From assembly GCA_017517605.1 (NCBI GenBank), contig JAFWYQ010000054.1:1-53693 (forward strand): a DNA stretch of 53,693 nucleotides, given 5' to 3'. The DNA comes from Bacteroidaceae bacterium (lineage in GTDB: Bacteria; Bacteroidota; Bacteroidia; Bacteroidales; Bacteroidaceae). This document shows, piece by piece, positions 8,649-17,831 of the stretch. The position numbers and the translations under genes are program-made. The notes beneath the pieces were generated by a model. The model was not told the DNA's origin. It worked only from the letters and a program-made list of their open reading frames with translations, and ran no database searches. Within the stretch, counting starts at the first letter, position 1. Each line of letters begins with the position of its first letter.

Positions 8649-8762
8649 AAGTCTAATGAGGCCTTAACCCTATTAGCCTAATTGGACTTAGCCCTATTAG
8701 CCCTATTAGACTAATTGGACTAATAAGCCCTATAAGCCTAATTGGACTATAAGCCTAATAAT
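8649..8762. repeat. CCTAATTGGACTA word array
   Basis: Alternating words GCCCTATTAG, GCCTAATTGGACTA and CTATAAGCC run for about 110 bp. CCTAATT and its near complement occur in both directions, so the array can fold. It fills most of the gap before the methyltransferase start at 8794. Confidence 0.8.
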
Positions 8763-8793
8763 AAAGAATAATCAGAAGCAAAAGATAAAAATA

Positions 8794-10392
8794 ATGGAAT
8801 TTGAACTCATCGCCAAGACCTTCCAAGGATTGGAAGAGGTGCTGGCAAAAGAGCTTACCGCACTAGGAGCAAACAATGTAGAGATTGGCCGACGAATGGT
8901 TTCGTTCACTGGCAACAAGGAGATGATGTATCGTGCCAACTTCAGCTTGCGCACGGCATTGCGCATCTTGAAACCCATCAAGCACTTCAAGGCGCAATCG
9001 GCCGAAGAGGTATATGATGCAGTAAAGGCGATTGATTGGGAGCAGTATCTTTCGCCCGAAAAGACCTTTGCTGTGGATGCGGTGGTGTTCAGCGATGAGT
9101 TCCGCCATTCGAAGTTTGTGGCTTACAAGGTGAAGGATGCCATTGCCGACTATTTTCGTGAGAAGACTGGTGAGCGTCCCAATGTGCGCTTGAACAATCC
9201 TGACCTTTCGCTCAACATCCATGTGGCGCAGGACAAGTGTACCCTTTCGCTCGACTCGTCGGGCGAGTCATTGCATCGTCGTGGCTATCGTCAGGAGACG
9301 ATGGAAGCTCCACTCAACGAAGTGTTGGCTGCTGGTATGATATTGATGACAGGCTGGCAGGGCGAGTGCGACTTTATCGACCCCATGTGTGGCTCGGGTA
9401 CATTGCCCATCGAGGCTGCCCTCATTGCCCGCAACATTGCACCTGGTGTGTTCCGCAAGGAGTATGCGTTCGAGAAGTGGAACGATTTCGACCAAACTCT
9501 TTTCGACCACATCTACAACGACGATTCAGCCGAGCGCGAGTTTGAGCATAAAATTTATGGCTACGACAACAACCGCCAGGCCATCGAAGTGGCCACACGC
9601 AATGTGCGTGCTGCTGGTTTGACGAAGGATGTAGAGCTGAAGTTGCAGGACTTTGCTGATTTTCAGACACCTGAGGAGAAAGCCATCATTGTGAGCAACC
9701 CGCCCTACGGTGAGCGTATTTCAAGTGACGATCTGTTGGGCCTCTATGCCATGATTGGCAACCGCCTGAAGAATGTCTTCAAGGAGGGTGATGCCTGGAT
9801 TCTGAGCTACCGCGAAGAGTGCTTCGACAAGATTGGTTTAAAGCCGTCAGTGAAGATTCCCCTATTCAATGGAGCCTTGGAGTGCGAGTTCCGCAAATAC
9901 CAGCTTTTCAGTGGGCGATACAACGACTTCCGTCGCGATGGTGAGGAGTTGGCGGAACGTCGTGAGCGTCGTGAGCGTGATGAAAAGCGAGCAGGAAAGG
10001 GGCGTTACGAAGAGCGTCGCCAACGTCGTTTCGAGGAGCGGAAGGAGCGCGAGGAGCGTGGTGAACGTCGTGGCAAGCGCGATGGCGACCGCCGTTTCAA
10101 GAAGGATGCTGAGCGTGCACGCGGTGAAGAGCGTCGCGACCACAAGTTTGACAAACGCGACCGCGATGAACGTCTGCGTCGCGATGACCGCAAGTTCGAT
10201 GGTGATCGCAAATTTGACCGCGACCGCAAAGAGGGTGGTTTCAAACCTCGTCGCGAAGAGCGTGACCAGAAGCAGGAACGTCGCTTCGGCACTTGGAAGC
10301 AGACTGATGAGGAGCGCGAATTGCGTGGTGAGCGCAAGCGTATCAGCGGTATCCAAGCGATGAGTTTTGAACCGAAGAAAGCGGAGGAGTAA
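8794..10392 (+). CDS. rlmL: THUMP-domain 23S rRNA guanine-N2 methyltransferase (RlmL N-half type) with long charged tail
   Basis: Residues 1-160 form the ferredoxin-like/THUMP region (FELIAKTFQGLEEVLAKEL). Residues 165-375 form the methyltransferase, with the SAM motif DPMCGSGTLPIEAALIA and the catalytic NPPYGERI at about residue 305. This corresponds to the N-terminal half of E. coli RlmL, which makes m2G2445 in 23S rRNA; the RlmK half is absent. From about residue 380 to 525 the protein becomes an unusual tail of almost only Arg, Glu, Asp, Lys and Gly (RRERRERDEKRAG, then FDRDRKEGGFKPRREERDQ). No stop or frameshift separates the tail from the enzyme. It is probably disordered and may bind rRNA. 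Confidence 0.88.
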   Translation: MEFELIAKTFQGLEEVLAKELTALGANNVEIGRRMVSFTGNKEMMYRANFSLRTALRILKPIKHFKAQSAEEVYDAVKAIDWEQYLSPEKTFAVDAVVFSDEFRHSKFVAYKVKDAIADYFREKTGERPNVRLNNPDLSLNIHVAQDKCTLSLDSSGESLHRRGYRQETMEAPLNEVLAAGMILMTGWQGECDFIDPMCGSGTLPIEAALIARNIAPGVFRKEYAFEKWNDFDQTLFDHIYNDDSAEREFEHKIYGYDNNRQAIEVATRNVRAAGLTKDVELKLQDFADFQTPEEKAIIVSNPPYGERISSDDLLGLYAMIGNRLKNVFKEGDAWILSYREECFDKIGLKPSVKIPLFNGALECEFRKYQLFSGRYNDFRRDGEELAERRERRERDEKRAGKGRYEERRQRRFEERKEREERGERRGKRDGDRRFKKDAERARGEERRDHKFDKRDRDERLRRDDRKFDGDRKFDRDRKEGGFKPRREERDQKQERRFGTWKQTDEERELRGERKRISGIQAMSFEPKKAEE

Positions 10393-10621
10393 CAAGACAC
10401 AGAGATTATATATCAGTGACGAGTGACGAGCTACGAGTGAATTAGTGATGAGCTACGAGCTACGAGTGACGAGTAGCCATGCGGAAAATTTTATTGGAAC
10501 ACAGAGACACGGAGACACAGAGATTATATATTTGTCTCCTGTAAAGTAAAAAAACTCTGTGTTTTTGTGTCTCTGTGTTCTAAATAAAAAATCGTAGCTT
10601 GTAACTTGTAGCTTGTAGCTT
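10392..10621. repeat. Nested GAGCTAC and CACAGAG hairpins
   Basis: The outer arms are GTGACGAG/GAGCTACGAG words (10416-10475) against TAGCTTGTAACTTGTAGCTTG (10594-10619). Inside sits a complete second hairpin: ACACAGAGACACGGAGACAC (10500-10519) against CTCTGTGTTTTTGTGTCTCT (10554-10573). A CCATGCGG core lies at 10477-10484, between the two. The nest fills the gap between rlmL and the peptidase. Confidence 0.85.
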
Positions 10622-10649
10622 GAGCGTCTCTGTAGTTAATAAAAGTATC

Positions 10650-12812
10650 ATGATGAGAAGATTTTTCATTTTTATAGTATTGTTTGCCACCCTTACCACT
10701 ATGGCACAAGAGAAGAAACCTTTTACGTTGCACGACCTCATTCCTGGCGGTGAGACCTATCGCCAATGCACACCCCTCAATGCGTGGTACACGTGGTGGG
10801 GCGACCAGTGTGTGGAGTTGGATGTAGATACCTTGAGCCTGTTGAAGCCTGGAAGCAGGAAGCCTGCCGTCGTGTTGATGGAACTTTCCCAAGTGAACAA
10901 GTGGTTGGAGGCTGACGGCAAGAAGCCTGTGCATTCGTTGCAGAGCGTCTCGTTCCCCTATGCTGACAAGCCGTTGGCTCTTTTTCAAGCGAATGGCGAA
11001 TACCTGTTGCTCGATTGGCAGAAGGGTAGCGTGGTGTGGAGCCTCCCTGTTGCCAAGGGTGCTGCCAACATGGATTGGCACAAGCAGTCGCGCCACATGG
11101 CCTACACCCTTGAAAACAACCTGTGGGTAATGACCTCCGATGGAAAGGGTGTGCAGGTGACTGATGAACCTGAGGGTATCAAGTGTGGACAAGCCGTGCA
11201 TCGCAACGAGTTTGGTATCGAGAAGGGGACCTTTTGGAGCAACGACGGCCAGCGCCTTGCCTTCTATCGCATGGACGAGACCATGGTGAGCGACTATCCG
11301 CAAGTGGACATGGAAGCACGCACGGCCCAATACCTGCCCGACAAATACCCCATGGCAGGAACGCCCAGCCACAAGGTGACTGTGGGGGTCTATGATGTGG
11401 CTACGGGCAACACCCTCTACCTGCAGGCAGGCGACCCTACCGACCGCTATTTCTCCAACATTGCGTGGAGCCCTTGCGGACAATACATCTACATGATGGA
11501 GCATCCGCGCGAGCAGAATCGTGCTGAACTGGTGCGCTACAATGCCTTGACGGGTGCAAAGGATGCAGTGCTCATTGCTGAAGAGCACGAGAAGTATGTC
11601 GAGCCGCAGCACCCCATCACCTTCCTGCCTTGGGACGACACGAAGTTTGTCTACCAAAGTCAGATGGATGGATTCAATCACCTATACCTATATAATATAG
11701 AGGGGCAGCAGCTTGCCCAGCTTACCCGTGGCGAATGGCTCGTGCAGCAGCTGGTTGGTTTCCACGAGGGACGCAAGGAGGTGATTGTTGTCACGACAGA
11801 AGTATCCCCCCTGCAGAGCAACCTCTATGCCGTGAGTGTGCAGAGTGGCAAGCGTCGTGCCTTGGGAAACAGCGAGGGAGTGCACTCCGTGGAGCTTTCC
11901 GCCTCGGCCAATTGGATGCTCGACCGCTATTCGGCTCCGCAGACTCCGCGTCGCATCGAGTTGGTGAGTGTGAAGGATGGAAAAGTGAAAAACACCCTGT
12001 TGGACGCTCCCAATCCATGGGAGGCATTCGATGTGCCTGAGATTACAGTGGGTACCCTCAAGGCCGCTGATGGACAGACAGACCTCTATTACCGCCTGGT
12101 GAAACCCGTTGGTTTCGACCCTGCGAAGAAGTATCCTGCCGTCATCTACGTTTATGGCGGCCCTCATGCACAGATGATTCAAAACTCGTGGAACTGTGCC
12201 GTGCGCGGATGGGACATCTATATGGCACAAAAGGGTTATGTGGTCCTCACTGTGGATAATCGTGGAAGCGGCAATCGTGGTTTGGCCTTCGAGAACTGCA
12301 CCTTCCGCCAGTTGGGTGTGGAGGAGATGAAGGACCAGCTGCAAGGTGTGGAGTTCCTCAAGAGCCTGCCCTACGTGGATGCCGGCCGCTTGGGAGTGCA
12401 CGGATGGAGTTTTGGCGGATTCATGACGGCAAACCTCATGCTCACCTATCCTGATGTCTTCAAGGTGGGTGTGGCTGGTGGCCCTGTGACCGATTGGAAG
12501 TACTACGAAGTGATGTATGGCGAACGCTACATGGACACTCCACAAACCAACCCTGAGGGCTACAAGAACAGCAGCCTGTTGGAGAAGGCCGGCAACCTGA
12601 AGGGCCGCCTGCTCGTCATCCACGGAGGCAACGACCCCGTCTGTGTACCACAGATGACCTACTCCTTCCTGAAGGCTTGTATCGACAAGGGTACACACCC
12701 CGACCTATTCATCTACCCTGGCCATGGCCACAACATGTCGGGCATCGACCGTGTGCACTTGCACGAACATATCACCCGCTACTTCGAGGACTTCTTGAGT
12801 TCTGAGTTCTGA
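10650..12812 (+). CDS. Secreted dipeptidyl peptidase IV, S9B family
   Basis: The 720-residue protein has a signal peptide (MMRRFFIFIVLFATLTTMAQ), with Gln at the cleavage point. An N-terminal eight-bladed propeller (to about residue 470) is followed by an alpha/beta hydrolase domain (VYGGPHAQMIQNSW). The catalytic triad is visible: Ser587 in GWSFGGF, Asp662 in GGNDPVC, and His692 or His694 in GHGHNMSG. S9B enzymes remove X-Pro or X-Ala dipeptides from N-termini and work in the periplasm of Bacteroidales. ATG 10650 or the adjacent ATG 10653 is the likely start. The last codons (SSEF and stop) are written in the GAGTTCTGA word of the repeat that follows, so the natural C-terminus may once have been different. 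Confidence 0.93.
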   Translation: MMRRFFIFIVLFATLTTMAQEKKPFTLHDLIPGGETYRQCTPLNAWYTWWGDQCVELDVDTLSLLKPGSRKPAVVLMELSQVNKWLEADGKKPVHSLQSVSFPYADKPLALFQANGEYLLLDWQKGSVVWSLPVAKGAANMDWHKQSRHMAYTLENNLWVMTSDGKGVQVTDEPEGIKCGQAVHRNEFGIEKGTFWSNDGQRLAFYRMDETMVSDYPQVDMEARTAQYLPDKYPMAGTPSHKVTVGVYDVATGNTLYLQAGDPTDRYFSNIAWSPCGQYIYMMEHPREQNRAELVRYNALTGAKDAVLIAEEHEKYVEPQHPITFLPWDDTKFVYQSQMDGFNHLYLYNIEGQQLAQLTRGEWLVQQLVGFHEGRKEVIVVTTEVSPLQSNLYAVSVQSGKRRALGNSEGVHSVELSASANWMLDRYSAPQTPRRIELVSVKDGKVKNTLLDAPNPWEAFDVPEITVGTLKAADGQTDLYYRLVKPVGFDPAKKYPAVIYVYGGPHAQMIQNSWNCAVRGWDIYMAQKGYVVLTVDNRGSGNRGLAFENCTFRQLGVEEMKDQLQGVEFLKSLPYVDAGRLGVHGWSFGGFMTANLMLTYPDVFKVGVAGGPVTDWKYYEVMYGERYMDTPQTNPEGYKNSSLLEKAGNLKGRLLVIHGGNDPVCVPQMTYSFLKACIDKGTHPDLFIYPGHGHNMSGIDRVHLHEHITRYFEDFLSSEF

Positions 12813-12856
12813 GTTCTTGATTACGTCCCCTGTAGGGATGCCCCTACAGGGGTATG
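12794..12856. repeat. GAGTTCTGA words plus CCCCTGTAGGG hairpin
   Basis: TGAGTTC words overlap the end of the peptidase gene. They lead into a hairpin with 11-bp perfect arms, CCCCTGTAGGG and CCCTACAGGGG, at about 12827-12852. The same word pair occurs, much enlarged, at 24562-24722. Confidence 0.8.
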
Positions 12857-12879
12857 TCATATACTCTTTAGACGCAAAT

Positions 12880-12990
12880 AATGTGCCAATGTGCTTAATG
12901 TACTAATGTATAGTGCCGCATGGTCATTGGCATATTGGCATATTGGCCCATTAGCACATTAATCACATTAGCACATTATTTAGCACATTG
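12880..12990. repeat. GCACATT/TTGGC word array downstream of cysS
   Basis: Words GTGCTTAATG and ACTAATG on the left face TTAGCACATT words on the right, with CATATTGG words and the CCGCATGG core (12916-12923) between. It lies between convergent genes. A 27-bp block (12903-12929) is identical to 14523-14549 on the other side of cysS. Confidence 0.85.
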
Positions 12991-12991
12991 G

Positions 12992-14470
12992 CTACCTGTT
13001 CAATTTCCAACTGAAGCCGTCCTTGGTATCCTTGATTTCGAAGCCGAGGGCGGTGAGCTGGTCGCGGATAAGGTCGCTGGTGGCCCAGTCCTTGGCAGCC
13101 TTGGCCTTCATGCGCTGTTCGAGGAGCATGTCCACCACTTTGCCGAAGGCCTCTTCGCGGCGGCCGTCGCCATCGCCCTTCTCTTCCTTCAGTCCAAGGA
13201 TGTCGAAGAGGAAGAGGTGTAGGGTCTCCTTCAGTTCGTCCAAATCCTCGGCGGTGAGGGTAGCCTTCTTGTCGAGCACAATGTTGATGATGCGGCAGGC
13301 ATCGAACAGGTGGCTGATGACGATGGGCGTGTTCAGGTCGTCGTTCATCGCATCGTAGCACTTCTGTCGGAGGCTCTTCACATCGATGGTGCTGGTGGCG
13401 GCGGGCTGTATGCGGTCAAGGTTGGCCACGGCCTCCATCAGTCGTGCCAGTCCCTTTTCGCTGGCCTGCAGGGCCTCGTTGCCAAAGTCCACAGTGCTGC
13501 GATAGTGTGCCTGCAGGATGAAGAAGCGGATAGTCATGGGGCTGTAAGCCTGCTCCAACAAGGGGTGTGAGCCGGCGAAGAACTCGCTGAGGTTGATGAA
13601 GTTGTTGTATGACTTGCCCATCTTCTGTCCGTTGATGGTAATCATGTTGTTGTGCATCCAATAGCGCACCATGTCGTCGCCCTGGCTGGCCACACTCTGT
13701 GCAATCTCACACTCGTGATGGGGGAAAATCAGGTCCATACCACCCCCGTGGATGTCAAAGTGGTTGCCCAGATATTTGCGTCCCATGGCGGTACATTCGC
13801 AGTGCCATCCGGGGAAACCGTCGCTCCACGGGCTGGGCCAGCGCATGATGTGTTCCGGTTGGGCACACTTCCACAAGGCGAAGTCGGCCGGATTGTGCTT
13901 CTCGTCCTGTCCGTCCAGTTCGCGGGTCGTGTTCAGCACATCGTCGAGGTTACGTCCCGACAACTTGCCATAGTGATGGTCCTTGTTGTATTTGGCCACG
14001 TCGAAATAGACAGAGCCACGGCTCTCGTAGGCATAGCCATTGTCAAGAATCTCCTGCACCAGGGCTATCTGCTCCATGATGTGTCCTGAAGCGTGCGGCT
14101 CGATGCTGGGTGGCAGCACGTTCAGTGCCTCCATGGCCTTGTGGTAGCGGTTCAGGTAGTGTTGTACCACCTCCATAGGCTCCAATTGCTCCAGACGTGC
14201 CTTTTTGGCAATCTTGTCCTCGCCCTCGTCGGCATCGTGCTCCAGGTGACCCACATCAGTGATGTTGCGCACATAGCGCACCTTGTAGCCCAGGTGGGTG
14301 AGGTAGCGGAAAAGGATGTCGAACGTGATGGCCGGACGGGCGTGTCCCAAGTGTGCATCGCCATACACGGTGGGGCCGCACACATGCATGCCTACGTGTG
14401 GAGCGTGCAGCGGCTTGAAGGCCTCCTTCTGACGCTTCAGGGTGTTATAGATGAGCAGTGTCTGTTCCAT
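12992..14470 (-). CDS. cysS: Cysteinyl-tRNA synthetase
   Basis: The 492-residue cytoplasmic class I synthetase charges tRNA-Cys. It has the N-terminal [18 protein letters not shown] block with zinc-binding Cys and the HIGH-type HLGH. The insertion [15 protein letters not shown] and [11 protein letters not shown] provide the other zinc ligands. KMGKS stands for KMSKS at about residue 275. The C-terminal helical anticodon-binding domain is complete ([22 protein letters not shown]). The length is normal for the family. The gene is flanked on both sides by word arrays of the same family. Confidence 0.97.
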   Translation of the reverse strand: MEQTLLIYNTLKRQKEAFKPLHAPHVGMHVCGPTVYGDAHLGHARPAITFDILFRYLTHLGYKVRYVRNITDVGHLEHDADEGEDKIAKKARLEQLEPMEVVQHYLNRYHKAMEALNVLPPSIEPHASGHIMEQIALVQEILDNGYAYESRGSVYFDVAKYNKDHHYGKLSGRNLDDVLNTTRELDGQDEKHNPADFALWKCAQPEHIMRWPSPWSDGFPGWHCECTAMGRKYLGNHFDIHGGGMDLIFPHHECEIAQSVASQGDDMVRYWMHNNMITINGQKMGKSYNNFINLSEFFAGSHPLLEQAYSPMTIRFFILQAHYRSTVDFGNEALQASEKGLARLMEAVANLDRIQPAATSTIDVKSLRQKCYDAMNDDLNTPIVISHLFDACRIINIVLDKKATLTAEDLDELKETLHLFLFDILGLKEEKGDGDGRREEAFGKVVDMLLEQRMKAKAAKDWATSDLIRDQLTALGFEIKDTKDGFSWKLNR

Positions 14471-14496
14471 ATTTCTTGATTTTTATGATTTATGTG

Positions 14497-14622
14497 ATTT
14501 ATGTGATTAATGTGCTAATGTGCTAATGTATAGTGCCGCATGGTCATTGACACATTGGCTCATTGGCATATTGGCAAATTAGCTCATTGGCCCATTGGCA
14601 AATTAGCCCATTGTATAGCGGT
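14497..14622. repeat. GCACATT/TTGGC word array upstream of cysS
   Basis: AATGTGCTAATGTGCTAATG words, the CCGCATGG core (14536-14543), then repeated CATTGGC and AAATTAGC words. It is the sister array of 12880-12990 and shares a 27-bp identical block with it. The rest of the 310-bp gap 14471-14780 holds only the GGCTATGGC hairpin. Confidence 0.85.
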
Positions 14623-14703
14623 TGCAAAATTAGCCAAAATTCTGATATTATCGGGCAGAATGGGGGAGAATCTTGATTTTTGTGGAGAAAAATAGGGTTT
14701 GAA

Positions 14704-14766
14704 CTATGGCTGTTGGCTATGGCTATGGCGGATTAGAATGCCATCGCCATAGCCATGAGCCATCGC
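14704..14766. repeat. GGCTATGGC hairpin
   Basis: GGCTATGGCTATGGCG pairs with CCATCGCCATAGCC across a short A/T loop. It lies just past the stop of the barrel-protein gene (minus strand) and may act as its terminator. Confidence 0.7.
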
Positions 14767-14780
14767 TTGATTATAGGATA

Positions 14781-17732
14781 TTAGTTGAATTTCTTGTTGT
14801 TCGGCATGATACTGAGGTTGTAAGCCAAGTGGAGCATCACGTAACGGGGTAGGGCGTTGCGGTGGGTTTCTTGTCGGCCTTGTCCGTTTATGACGATGGA
14901 GTTTCCCGACACTTGGTTAAAGATGTCGAATCCTTCGAGGCGGCTGGTGAACTTGCCTTTGAGCCACGTACGCGAGAGGGAGGCATTCCATACAAGGTCA
15001 TCGGTGTTCATCGACGAGTCACCGTATCCACGGCGTGAGAACATCTTCAGGTCTGTGGCAAAGGTGATGGCCCACGGTAGTTCGTAAGTACAGGTAAGGC
15101 CGTAGTCGAAGTCGAACGCATTTATCTTTTGTGTCTCCCGACGGTTGCCTGAAGCGTGTCTCCATGCGAGGCTTCCGTTTACTCCGGCTCTGAGTTTGCC
15201 GAACTGGTAATCGAGCGAGAGGCTTTCGTTCACGTACCAGTTGTCCACCTTGCTTAGTGCACCCTTTGTCTCACCTGCTACGGCTGTAATGTCAACGTTG
15301 CGCGTATAGTCGGCATGAGTAGTAGTGCTCCATCGCCAGCGTTTTTCCTTGTCGATGGCACGTCCGAAGCTCGTCCATATATAGGTCTGCCAGTTGCCGT
15401 CCACATTCTCAGGCATGTAGGTGTAGGCTCCCGTCGTAGGGTCGAAGGTGTATCCCTGTGCCACTTGGTTGAGGAAGAAACTCAGACCGTAGGTGAAGTT
15501 GAAACTCTGTTGTCGTTCGCCATTTCTCCACTGTACGCTCGCCTGCATCTGATGCGTTGTGCTTCCCTTCAGATTGGGATTCCCCTTGCGGATGTTCAGC
15601 GGGTTCTGGTCGTTGGTGATGTCCAGTTGCTGGTAGAGAGAGGGCTGCGACATTTCCATGTTGTAAGACAGACTATACCCTTTAGTGTAGTTATCGGTAT
15701 AACGGCTGAAACTGATGCTGGGGTCAAAGTCCCAGTTACGTTGTGACACACAGGTGTCCAGTGTTGCACCGTGGTAGTTCATCCGTTGGCTGATGTGGCG
15801 GACAGGCAGGAATACTTTGAGATAGGTGTACTCACCTTCTTCCTCCTTTACATAATAAGGTATGATGAATAGGTCGTGTTGCCGGTCGAGTTGGTTGTAG
15901 TGGTAACTGTTTCCTGCATCGATGCTCATCAGCAGTGAATCGCGTGTGGATGGCAGTGCACCGATGGGGTGCAAGTTGTCTGTTTCCCAACCGTTGAGGC
16001 GGTCTAATCGATACAAACCGTTGGTGTTGCTGTTGTACGTCTGTATGTATCCGTAGACGGTTTCCAAACTCCAATCGCTGTGCCAATGTATTTCGTAGGA
16101 TGCCCAAGGATTGAACCTGTAGCTGTTCGAAGGGGTTTCGACGAACTGGTTGCGTCGATCGTTGCTTCCTTCCTCTTCCTTCTCCTGCAGGTAGTCGTAT
16201 TGCGAGAGGCTATACTGTTTCTGTTTGCGGTTGCCACTGTTTCCTTCGAATGCCAGAATGTAGTTGTCGCCGTTCTTCAACTTGTTGGTCAGTGTGATGT
16301 ACCATCGTGTATCCAGCGAACTGCCGTCCGATTTGTTGACGGAACGTTGGCGGTTCAGTGCCATGCGCTGCAGTTCGGGATTGAGGCGGATGGCATAGAG
16401 CGAATCTATCACCTGCATTGTGCCACCGAAGGCCGACGGGTCGGCATTGAATGTGCCACTCATGTTCAGTCCGTCGCCCTCGTTCTTGTTGTAGTTGGCC
16501 GACAGGTTGGTGTAGAGGCGGAACTCCTGATTCCACTTCCACGTAAATTCGTTGTTGGCTGATAAACTGAGGTCCTTACTCCGCGAATTGTTGTACGAGC
16601 GGCCGTAGCTGTTGCCTGTGCTGAGGAACGACTCGCTTGCCATCTGCAGGATGCTGGTGTTGTCCGTGTGCATCAACTCTACGTTTCCTTTCTCCAGAAA
16701 GCGTTTGTCCTTGTCGTCAATCATCAGGTCGATACCTGCGTGCTTGGTAACCAACTGTCCCTGTGGAATATTGGTGGGACTCCATTCACCCTTCTCTCCT
16801 GGTTTACGGTATTCGTTCACGTTGTTAATATTCCCAAAGGCCGAGAGGCGTGAGTTGTCCGTGTATCGCAATCCGAAGAAACGCCCCTGGTAGCGCTCTT
16901 CCGTACCTCCGCCTACTCCGATGTTGGCCAGATACCCCTTGCTGTACTCGCGTTTTAGAGTGACATCCATCACGTAGTCCTTCTTCTCCACTTCGCGTCC
17001 CATCCACTCGCTCAACTCTGTGGATTTGTGGTAGGCGCGCACGTTCTTTACTGTATAGTAAGGCAGGTTGTCCAGCATCACCTTGTTGTTCCCCTTGAAG
17101 AAGTCCTTTCCGTTCAGTGTCAGATAATCGACTTGCAAACCGTTCACCTTGATTACCCCGTTGTCACTCAGTTCCACACCTGGCAGTTGGCGGATAAGGG
17201 CATCCAGCATCGAGCCTTCGGGCAGGTTGAAAGCGTCAGCATTGAATATGATGGTATCGCCTTTGTAAGCCAGCTTCACCTTCGAACTTCTCACTTGTAC
17301 TTCGTCCAGCATCTGTTCGAGGTTGGCTTGTGGGTCGAGACGGTACATCAGGTGGTGTGGTGCATCAAAATAGGTGTTTCGGGCAATGGTCTTTATCTCG
17401 TAGTTCACGTAGCAGTCCCTATATTCGGGATGTGTGGCCTTGATGATGTACTTGGCAGCTTGGGCGGGTACGGAGAAGCGGTACGAGGCATCCACTTTCG
17501 TGGAGTTATGGCTGTTTGTCCACACTGTCATGGTATCTACCACCGTGCTGTCGTCCCGCATCAATGTGATCTTTGCATCGGGGATTCCCACCTTGGTGAA
17601 CGAGTTCTTCACGTGTCCCCACAGGGCAATTTCGCGCTCTTTTCTGTTGCGCTTTTCCTTTTTGTCTTGGGCATAGAGTCCCATGCTCCCGACCATGAGG
17701 GTCAGGAGAAAGAAGATGGTTAATCTTTTCAT
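14781..17732 (-). CDS. TonB-receptor-like outer-membrane beta-barrel protein
   Basis: The 983-residue protein has a signal peptide (MKRLTIFFLLTLMVGSMGLYAQ). A carboxypeptidase-regulatory-like domain follows (residues 35-120, LWGHVKNSFTKVGIPDAKIT). Then comes a plug-like domain (residues 140-245, GSMLDALIRQLPGVELSDNG and VDYLTLNGKDFFKGN), and a long region of alternating aromatic and polar strands typical of a barrel. The last residues (MLHLAYNLSIMPNNKKFN) do not end in the usual aromatic residue. This matches the Bacteroidetes 'outer membrane beta-barrel' group related to TonB-dependent receptors. The substrate is unknown and no SusD partner is adjacent. It is the third gene, in transcription order, of an apparent unit with a regulator and a small secreted protein. 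Confidence 0.82.
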   Translation of the reverse strand: MKRLTIFFLLTLMVGSMGLYAQDKKEKRNRKEREIALWGHVKNSFTKVGIPDAKITLMRDDSTVVDTMTVWTNSHNSTKVDASYRFSVPAQAAKYIIKATHPEYRDCYVNYEIKTIARNTYFDAPHHLMYRLDPQANLEQMLDEVQVRSSKVKLAYKGDTIIFNADAFNLPEGSMLDALIRQLPGVELSDNGVIKVNGLQVDYLTLNGKDFFKGNNKVMLDNLPYYTVKNVRAYHKSTELSEWMGREVEKKDYVMDVTLKREYSKGYLANIGVGGGTEERYQGRFFGLRYTDNSRLSAFGNINNVNEYRKPGEKGEWSPTNIPQGQLVTKHAGIDLMIDDKDKRFLEKGNVELMHTDNTSILQMASESFLSTGNSYGRSYNNSRSKDLSLSANNEFTWKWNQEFRLYTNLSANYNKNEGDGLNMSGTFNADPSAFGGTMQVIDSLYAIRLNPELQRMALNRQRSVNKSDGSSLDTRWYITLTNKLKNGDNYILAFEGNSGNRKQKQYSLSQYDYLQEKEEEGSNDRRNQFVETPSNSYRFNPWASYEIHWHSDWSLETVYGYIQTYNSNTNGLYRLDRLNGWETDNLHPIGALPSTRDSLLMSIDAGNSYHYNQLDRQHDLFIIPYYVKEEEGEYTYLKVFLPVRHISQRMNYHGATLDTCVSQRNWDFDPSISFSRYTDNYTKGYSLSYNMEMSQPSLYQQLDITNDQNPLNIRKGNPNLKGSTTHQMQASVQWRNGERQQSFNFTYGLSFFLNQVAQGYTFDPTTGAYTYMPENVDGNWQTYIWTSFGRAIDKEKRWRWSTTTHADYTRNVDITAVAGETKGALSKVDNWYVNESLSLDYQFGKLRAGVNGSLAWRHASGNRRETQKINAFDFDYGLTCTYELPWAITFATDLKMFSRRGYGDSSMNTDDLVWNASLSRTWLKGKFTSRLEGFDIFNQVSGNSIVINGQGRQETHRNALPRYVMLHLAYNLSIMPNNKKFN

Positions 17733-17831
17733 TATGTGATAAAATGTGGTTGAGTAAAGTTTCGGGGAGAAAGTTCAAATGGGCGGATTGGATACTGAAC
17801 TTTCGACCCGGAATGTTGTTTTCTTCTGCTT

